This document shows positions 1 to 64,000 of a DNA stretch of 64,000 bases, one piece after another (within the stretch, counting starts at the first letter, position 1; each line of letters starts with the position of its first letter). The DNA comes from Nannobrachium achirus (taxonomy: Eukaryota; Chordata; Actinopteri; Myctophiformes; Myctophidae): the NCBI GenBank assembly GCA_963921795.1, contig OY997653.1:29439587-29503586 (forward strand), read 5' to 3'. The notes under the pieces were generated by a model that did not search any database, had not been told where the DNA came from, and saw only the letters and a program-made list of their open reading frames with translations. A program made the position numbers and the translations under genes.

Positions 1-848
1 TCCAAGGACATCCCCCTAAATATGCAGAGACAAACATGCACATGTTGTTGTATGTACACCTAAAACCGCCTACTAGGGATGGCCGTCCTTCCGCTCCAAT
101 TCCGCTCCTGTTGGGGCCGCGAACCACATGCATGTACTGTGCCTCGCTGACAACGCTGAGACACAGCCACACGTTGCTGTCTTACATCATCCATGCAACT
201 CTCCACCATACGTTGACACAATCTTGTTCGTTAGGAAACAAACAGCACAAAATTCACTCGTCAAAATGAACCCCGTTTTAAAGAGAAAAAAGAAGACTTG
301 CAAGTGTTACGTGTTGATGCGGTTACGCATCAACACGTTTTTAATGGGTAAATAGCGCATTTTTAACACATTTCCTCAGCGGTTATGTAACCGATAAGGC
401 CTTTCGGTTATCGGTTAAGAACATTTCTCCATTTGGCCATCACTACCGCCTACCATTAAAGGCTGACCAAAGTGGACGAAGAGATTATTTTGTAACAAAA
501 AAAAGCATTTTTAAAAATAAATACTATATTTTTTAAAACAAGTACTTTAACTCCAGTAAAGAATTTATCAACTTTCACTTTCACAGTGTAGTCGTAATAT
601 TTGTCCAGAAATCTATAATTTGACTCAAGTACTACTGGGGTTGACTTTGTCCATCACTGGTAACACAAGTAGTTTTTGTTGTATTGTTGGCACCAAATTG
701 ATCTTAGATGACTATTTCTATGCATTTGATGTACCTTGTGTTTACCTTACTGTAAATTGCTCTGTATTAAGAGCGTCTGCCAAATGCCTAACGTGTCACT
801 GTAAATTGTAATTGTAATTGTTAACTCAGTGCACAGTGCAGTACATAC
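1..848. other. C3 intron, no exon seen
   Basis: I find no C3 exon 27 here. The stretch near 750-800 (CTCTGTATTAAGAGCGTCTG, then CCAAATG) resembles the conserved tail shared by many teleost SINEs/LINEs. The rest is AT-rich without recognisable structure. Confidence 0.4.
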
Positions 849-38455
<37,607 letters not shown>

Positions 38456-38640
38456 CCTGCTTGCTGCCGGGTCTGCTGTCACTGTGGTCTGAAACCCCAC
38501 AGATACCTGCCTCTTATCCTCTTCACCCAATCCATTCTGCAGCGTTTCCTGTCACTTCCCACCCCAAATCCTCCCCAAACACACACACATGCACACGCAC
38601 GCACGCACGCACGATCACACACACAGACACACACAGTTTA
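38456..38640 (-). promoter_or_regulatory. C3 5' UTR and proximal promoter region
   Basis: The sequence upstream of the C3 start is non-coding. Read on the minus strand it has an ATAAGAG element about 60 bases before the ATG, which could be a weak TATA-like box, and a purine-rich GGGAAGTGACAGGAAACG stretch that could bind Ets/IRF/NF-kB type factors. This is motif reading only. The block is bounded upstream by a CA/GCAC microsatellite at about 38580-38635. Confidence 0.35.
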
Positions 38641-39060
38641 CCGGTAACAGTTGAGAAATCGAGTTTTATCTCCAATTCCTCACTGTTGTGGAGTTGGAGG
38701 TAACATTGCACATTCCGCCTTATTGATAAACATTGCTCTTTCTGCCTTATTGATTTTTCTATATACCTTCCTAGGACATCAAAGTCCATGGTTTGCTTAT
38801 GCTTGTGGACATGCAAAGACACAGTTTGCATGGAGGTAATGGTGTCATTGAGTAACATAAATTTTAATAATATTAATAATACACTTTACTTATATAGCAC
38901 TTTTCATGACATGAAATGCAGCTCTTTAAGCGCTTTACAGAGCAAAAATGAAGCACAAGTGCTTAACAGAAAAAGTACACATGATGATTACATTTTATTT
39001 TAGTTGGGTAGAAGATGGGTATTGTGACAGAAGGGAGTTTAGACCATGATATCTATCTGT

Positions 39061-39245
<185 letters not shown>

Positions 39246-39394
39246 CAGCCTAGTTGGTTATTAAGAAGTCTGTTAAGTAACTTCCACAGCTCACATGGTT
39301 TGTTTATGTTTTTGTCAACTTTATCATCAATGTAGTTTTTTTGGGCAGATCCGACTATAGCATTTCTTTCTTTTCATTTCTGAGTACTTTTTTG

Positions 39395-39455
39395 TTTTAT
39401 AGAGGCCAATTTCCCCCTTGGGATAATAAAGGTATCTATCTATCTATCTAATATG
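39395..39455 (+). repeat. LINE 3' tail with (ATCT)n
   Basis: GGCCAATTTCCCCCTTGGGA, then TAATAAAGGTATCTATCTA: the common tail of fish L2-type LINEs. Confidence 0.55.
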
Positions 39456-41516
39456 TCCGAATTCATCCATGGCTATGAGCGGGCTTGAACCCTGATGGTT
39501 TTCATGGGAGCCATGCTATTTAAACCCCTGTTCGACTCCAGCTTTAGCACCACACTACACGACACTACACCGCACCACATAAAAATATCTACATTTTACA
39601 TTACACAAAAGTACCCCTATCGGTAAGAAACAAATTGACTCTTTTAACTGTGATTATAATACAATATAAATGTGTATTACAACTATCCTAATTATAATGC
39701 ACTATAATTTATTATAACTGTGATTATAATACACTATAAAGTATTATTATATTACTATGATAATAAGTGATTATAACACAATAGAATCTATTATCATGTA
39801 TTACATCTATGGTGGTCTAAATGAAAAGTCAGTGAGTGACCAGTCATTATGAAGTGTTTGCCCCTGTTTGGCCTAGCTCAGACCTACTCTGGATTGGATA
39901 CTTCTTAGTACCACATTTGGTACCACTTTCACACCACTCTACCCAGGTCCTTGTAGTGGAAAACATGGCAAACGTGGGTGGAGTGGTGTGGTGTTGGGCC
40001 ATGTCAGTGGAAACCACCATGCTTCTTCGACCTGTTTACTCTCAAGATCAGGGGACCAGTCTAAATTCACACATTTTGCGATAAAGGCCTCACTATTATA
40101 GTAGGTCTTTAGGTTTCTAGTTAACCCATTTAGGCCTAACCTATAGTTAGGCCTAAATCAGAAATTGGCCTACAAAAACAAATATGTTGCTACATACTGT
40201 ACATGTACTGTAAGCCCCTCCCATACACTAAAATGTGTTCCCGGTCTGAATATCGTGACAGCCGGCCTTGGGTTTTAGTTTTTTTATGTGTACAGTAAAT
40301 CATATAGTGATTGTCACGGGGCAGCCTTGCCCTATACATGCATACAGTACACACACAATCAGGGACCGTGCACACACACACCTCACAGTTGAGCCAACCT
40401 GATCAATTGACAACCAGCTGGAATGGAAGTGACTGTTCAATTGTGTTGCATATATTTGTAAAAAGGACATTTTTAAGTCATTTAATTGAGTGTAAATATG
40501 TCTATGTGGGTTCGTTGTCACTGAAGTTAAATTATGTGTTGATCACCTGTCTCTCCTCTGCAGTGCTGGCAATCCTGTTGATTGGAATGGGCCAAGCACT
40601 GTAGAGGAGGAGGGGTGTTTGTTCTGGTTATTTCGTATGTATTTATTGTATGTGTTTGGCGCCTGAAATATTTATTGAAGAAATGTATTGAAAATTAGTT
40701 AAAGAAGCATTAGGTAATTGTAGATCAACTCATGGGCCGTCGTTTGCTTTGTTTGAGCTGATTGATGCAATTGACTTAATTGGTGCTTGGTTTTCCCCAC
40801 CTGTTTAAGAGCAGGCATGCTGCAGGTGAGGGGGGTTCAGTCTGGCTTGAGGCTAGTAAGAGACAGCATCAGGGGAGAGCTGCTAGGGGCCTCATGGAGG
40901 CATAGCCTGTGTGCAGTATCTCAAGTTTCCTAATTTTGGAACACTTCCTTTTGCTAGTGTTATTTTTGTTTGTACTGTCGCCGGCTTTCACTGTCTGTGT
41001 CCTTGGGAGGTAAATAAAATACCCACAAAATGTACTCATGGACCTGTCTGCTTTGTGGAGCCTCGAACTGTCGACCAGCCTTTCCACAGTGATCAATTAA
41101 ACCGCATACCCACCATGATTTTAGACTTGTCTGCTGTTACAACGATATCTAAGTTTCACTTCCACCCATACAGTTTTGAGAGCGTGGTGATTTAGGCCCT
41201 AGTTCAGAACGAGTGATACATTTTACATTTTTATGAAAATACATGCAAACACCACCCTTTCCTGTTCCATTCCTGATAACTATGTTTTCTATCTATTATT
41301 GAGTCATCACGCTTGGTCTCTAAAAGGGTCAAAAAGTGAACCTTACCGTTGTGAAACATTTCACTTAATTTCTTGCTCCACTCTGCCCTTTGAGACCGTT
41401 CACAATATGGAACAATAGACAATCCTCAAAGATAGTGGACATGTTAGCGGTGGTGAAATAGTCATCATTCACTTCAGGTGCATAGGTTGTGGAATAGGAC
41501 GGGGAGAGGTGGGGGG

Positions 41517-41915
41517 TAGGGCTGTCACAATTATTACATAATCGTCTAATCGTGATTATTTGACATTATCGCAATTATTTTGTCATAATCGTCATAATCG
41601 TGAATGTTGAAGAATGTCCGAAATAATGGAAATAGCAGATCTACAAGCTCACAACGCGTCGCATCGCGACGCGTTGTGAGCTTGTAGATCGGCTATTTCC
41701 ACTATCAAAGTTATTTTTCAAGTAGTAAGTTGTCAAATATGTCAGTAATTTCTTTGTATATTTAGGTTATGTGTCATATCTACCATGTACAACTTCAAAG
41801 CCTGAAAGCCAAACAGAAATGTAATTATCAACGACAAAAACACAATTAAATCGTTAATCGCCAATTATTTGAGTGACAATTAATCGTCATGTAAAATGTC
41901 ATATCGACAGCCCTA
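41517..41915. mobile_element. hAT-type MITE (TAGGGCTGTC family), perfect 8-bp TSD
   Basis: Ends TAGGGCTGTC and GACAGCCCTA, GTGGGGGG duplicated at 41509-41516 and 41916-41923. A 73-bp hairpin with 35-bp arms and one mismatch sits inside at 41628-41700. Confidence 0.85.
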
Positions 41916-42492
41916 GTGGGGGGGTGCCCATTGTCCTGATGGTTTGATGGAACGTCTGCGGAGGGGGGTACGTTGACATCTGCCGTGGGGGAAGGGGGGA
42001 GGGTCAAGATAGAGGAGAGCAGGAGTGGTAAGAAAACAACGACAAAAAGAACACAGGACCCACCAGACACTGTTTTGAGTCAGCAAACATTGATTGATTT
42101 GATTGATTGAAGACTTTATCAAAAGTATGCGTAGGAAAAGGTACAGTTTCATGACAGTACAGTTCACTGGTACAAGGTCAACTAAAAGGATAGAATACGT
42201 ACCAGAAAACCCACCCTCGAACAAACTCACCCTGTCAACTCACCCCAGGGCACAGAAATGTCACCCTGGGGTGAGGAAAACTCGACCGCAGAAAACTCAC
42301 CTAGGAAAACTCACCCAATTTATTTGAGAACTTTAGTTACTTTGCAAATTATTATATTATAAAACATGCATTAACAACATTAACGTTGTGATGTGACGCG
42401 TTGTGAGCTTGTAGATCGTCTATTTTCAAATATTTTGTACTTTTACTTTTGGTACTTTTTCTGATGCCAACACTTCATCCTTTCTCTCTCTC

Positions 42493-42496
<4 letters not shown>

Positions 42497-42556
<60 letters not shown>
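42497..42556. repeat. (GT)n microsatellite
   Basis: About 28 GT units. A single TTGTGAGCTTGTAGATC arm of the hairpin family lies 90 bases to its left. Confidence 0.97.
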
Positions 42557-42558
<2 letters not shown>

Positions 42559-42764
42559 GTTAGAATATTTCAATAATTTGTGCGTTGTGAGCATGCATCT
42601 GCTATTCAAATAGCAGATCATAAGTACATAGATTTATAGGGTTAAACTGATTTTGATACTATAACTTTTAACCAACACAATGTAAAGTAAACAGTTATTG
42701 CTCACTGTCAGAGTTACAAACGACAAATCAACACTGATGATTTGATAAATAACTAACTGGATAA

Positions 42765-43025
42765 TTTTCCATCCATCCATATTCAACCACTTATCTGGAG
42801 TCGAGTTCCAGCAGAGTTCCAGACATCCCTTTCCAGGCAACATCAGCCACTTCATCCTGGGGGATCCCGATGTGTTCCAAGGCCAGCGTGGAGATATAAT
42901 CTCCTCACCTGGTTCTGTCATCTCCACGGTCACCTCCCAGTGGGACATGCCGAGAAGAGCACCCAAGGGAGACACCCAAGAAGCATCCTTACTAGATGGC
43001 TGAACCCTTTCCCTCTTCAGGACCG
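42765..43025 (+). mobile_element. teleost LINE fragment (Rex1-like)
   Basis: CATCCATCCATATTCAACCA, TTATCTGGAGTCGAGTTCCA, GGGGGATCCCGATGTG and CAGTGGGACATGCC follow the order of a very common fish LINE 3' segment. Degenerate, no ORF. Confidence 0.5.
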
Positions 43026-43169
43026 TTCTTCTCCATGGGGTGCATGGGATCCTGGATCAGGGCAGAAGTCCACGTAAAGCTGGCACCTGTAGCATCCTGT
43101 GGCTGCTGGTTGGCACCTCGACAGAGTTTCAAAGACTGGATCGCTTTGAACAAAATGCCTTAAATCATG

Positions 43170-45500
43170 AACACAGCGATTCTACTCACCTCTATAACGA
43201 CTGAATTCCAAACATTGCTGGCCCACAATAACCTACGTGGCTTGGAAGAGACCTGTGTTCCTAAATGTAGACTGACAGAGCCATTCATTTTAGATACAGG
43301 CAGTAAACTCAATGAGTTATGACAATGGTAGTGTAAGAGGGAAAAGCTGGGTCTGCCTGGGAGCCAGGGGGAGCAGTAGAGCGAGAGAAAGGGGAAGAGG
43401 AGGAGAAGAGAGAGAGGGGGAAAAAGGAAATGATTTTGTTGTGATTGTTACACTGTTCTAGCCGGTGGCCGTTCTGTACACATGCCTGACTTTGAATGAA
43501 CAGTAAAAGGTTTATACCCGCACATGGTGCCTCGTTCTTTACATAACACCGTCAGAGTTCAGTTGTTATAGTAGTACTAGTGCTGAATGTGAAAGCAGGG
43601 TGGTGAACAAGAGTCGGTGTTTGATGAACCAATGCACTTTTATTTAAAATGAAACAGCAACACAGAATGCAACGTTCCAGCAATGTAGCTACTGTACTGT
43701 ATTTCCCTTATGTTGATATATAAAGCTAATGAGTTCTAAATTATGTGTTCTTCATTATCCAAGTTTTGACACCTAACCCATTCAAATAATACATCCAGAG
43801 AGTTTTGAGACATCTCAGTGTGTAATGACATGGATATGACAACGTGTTTCTTGAGAATCACATTATCATTATTGTTTGATGCACTTTGTCAAAACTGATT
43901 CAAACATCACTTCATTTTAAGTGTGGTAATTCTGCATTTAGTCAGGGAAAAATACTAGCAGCGCTCCACAAAAACCTTAAGAAAGACTTGAGACTACATT
44001 TCTCTTTATTTTTCCATGCCCAATAAAGTGCTCAAAGTGCTCCAAGTGTAAAGTGCAGCAAACGGTTCGGCTATATGAACCACAGACAGACCGACATGCT
44101 TCTCATATAGGCCAACCCAGGTGCTCGAACTCATTATCAGAATCAGGGATGGCAAGTTCACCTCTATGGCATTTACATGGAAAATAACACAACGTTACTT
44201 CATAATTATACATCAAACAACAAAATACATGGATAACTCTTATATTACATTGACAATACCACGTAGAAAAAATACTCTAAACAGGAAGAAATCACCTCAT
44301 ATATACAGTACCACAATACATTTCAAATACATGGTTGTAGAAAGTTCTTATTTACCATGCTTTACAAATTAAATACAGGTATCTCTCAATTTAGAATATC
44401 CATTTAGTAGGCCTATAGTAGAAAAAAGACACTTTATCCCCTGTCCAATTCTGTACAACTCAAAATGATTATCATGAATCAAAAAACATTTTGGGAGGAA
44501 ATTCCTATCCTATATACCAGTGGTTCTCAACCTTTTTACACCAAGTACCACCTCAGAAAATATCTGTCCCTCCAGCCACCATAATAACTGGTGTAAAAAT
44601 ACAGGTGCGTAGACCTACCCCATCCTATTCAGATATGCACAGTTAACACAGGAGCCCAATTTATTCCTTGAATTCATGGAGATTTTAGTTGTTGGCGCAT
44701 TATTAAGCCAATAATTGAATGACCGGGTCATCTGCCAATTTAGCTAGGCCTACTACGTCTCGTCTGTGAACTTCCCGTGCAAACTGTGCTACAGTAGTAT
44801 TTCAGCATGACTGGAGAGCCTATTTCAACCAATTGCTGAAGAACTACCTGTAGTATAATATAAATATTTCACTCCACTTTCTTCTTTTTTGGGAGACTCC
44901 TCTGAGAGGGGACCACCAGAGAGGTGCCTAAGAACCAGTAGTGGTACATGTACCACATGTTGAGAACCACTGCTATATACAGTAGATATCACAAAATAAT
45001 CTAACCATTAAATGGAAAAGGGATTCCTATAGGAAGCACTGGAGGGAGAGGTTCTCGTTCGTGCCTCCAGGGCTGACAGACTGTGTTACACAAAATTAAT
45101 GCCTCAGCTCTTAGTGCTCGCGTCAGGTTGGGGGTCAAATATGATTATTTTGGGGGTCGTGGCCTGAAAATGTTGACTGTTGACTTTGATGACAGTTTGG
45201 TCTGAATCTAATTCACAATGAGCAGTACGTCTCTCGGCAACCAACAATTCATTGCTGAGGCGTCCACCATCCAGTTTGATTTGATTGACAAATTAAACTT
45301 AACAAATCAATATTGCATCTTATTTATGTAAAAGATTTTGTAGCAACAACAAAGAATCAACAAGTGAAATAAAAAAAAAAAAAAAGAAATACAAATACTG
45401 TATTTACATCCTACGAGTTAGGATGAGTAAATGCAGGGGACACAATTTCATGTATGTTCAAATATATAATGACAAAATTATAATTATTAAATGTCTTTCT
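43170..45500. other. 3' flank of the receptor gene
   Basis: No exon seen apart from the MITE at 44518. On the minus strand AAATAAAAG at about 43640 could be the polyadenylation signal of the receptor gene, which would give a long 3' UTR. 43440-43560 has LTR-like features (TGCCTCGTTC). These are guesses. Confidence 0.3.
44518..44972. mobile_element. hAT-type MITE (CAGTGGTTCTC family), perfect 8-bp TSD
   Basis: Ends CAGTGGTTCTCAACCTTTT and GTTGAGAACCACTG; CTATATAC flanks at 44510-44517 and 44973-44980. 455 bp, no ORF. Confidence 0.92.
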
Positions 45501-45701
45501 TTCATTCTCTCTCTGGGAAGACATGCAACTTACTTAATACTGATGTAAACTATTTGCTCACCGTATTTACTTTTTGTGTGTGTGTGTGAGACGTCCAGTG
45601 CTAATCTGCACACACAAACCAAACTTTGTATTTACGCTGCCAGTAGACCACACATGTGGAGGACACGGTTTTGGTAATTATGATGATGGCCTGCTGTGCT
45701 G

Positions 45702-64000
<18,299 letters not shown>

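Overview
The window is genomic DNA from a ray-finned (teleost) fish. The genes are split by GT-AG introns with phases that agree from exon to exon. The introns are full of CA/GT microsatellites, hAT-type MITEs, tRNA-derived SINEs and an RTE-like LINE. Nothing bacterial, viral or CRISPR-like was seen. The species cannot be named from the sequence alone.

Two protein genes lie head to tail on the minus strand. The first is complement component C3, from its start codon at 38455 down to 849, where the window cuts it off. It is represented by 27 exons, equivalent to human C3 exons 1-26 with exon 12 split in two. Signal peptide, MG domains, RRKR beta/alpha processing site, a 77-residue C3a with six cysteines ending in LAR, CUB region, thioester motif (GCGEQ) and transacylation histidine (VIHTEM) can all be read. 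Two consecutive exons around the thioester domain carry uncompensated frameshifts: +1 base in a C run of exon 24, and a 2-base deficit in exon 25. Either this copy is a recent pseudogene or the assembly has two local errors; the other 25 exons are clean.

The second gene, 45702 to the right edge, encodes an adhesion GPCR most like subfamily F (ADGRF/GPR116 group). From the N-terminal side I read FN3 pairs, a P/T-rich linker, an EGF-like domain, a SEA domain over three exons, a cysteine-rich exon, a GAIN domain with GPS (HL/T) and 7TM in one 1.4-kb exon, the end of TM7, and a short serine-rich tail. The FN3 exon pair exists as three almost identical tandem copies (period 1922 bp). One copy has gained a 460-bp TTAA-flanked MITE.

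Region by region: 1-9.5 kb holds C3 thioester-domain exons, an intact 999-codon LINE ORF (5498-8497) inside intron 20, a hammerhead-ribozyme-like motif of Penelope type (about 1.88 kb) and an 86-bp TTAA hairpin. 9.5-13.2 kb holds C3 exons 12b-19. 13.2-28.3 kb is one 15-kb C3 intron built of repeats: a 3.8-kb tandem duplication carrying an unidentified polyadenylation-signal-bearing unit, a 1.45-kb-arm inverted repeat, and a tandem array of tRNA-like modules. 28.3-38.5 kb holds C3 exons 1-12a. 38.5-45.7 kb is intergenic repeat DNA. 45.7-58 kb holds the receptor body. 58-64 kb holds the FN3 repeats.

Recurrent across the window is a 55-80 bp palindrome (arm AATAGC-GATCTACAAGCTCACAACGC). It sits repeatedly inside hAT MITEs that belong to different TIR families, and looks like a hitch-hiking hairpin module.
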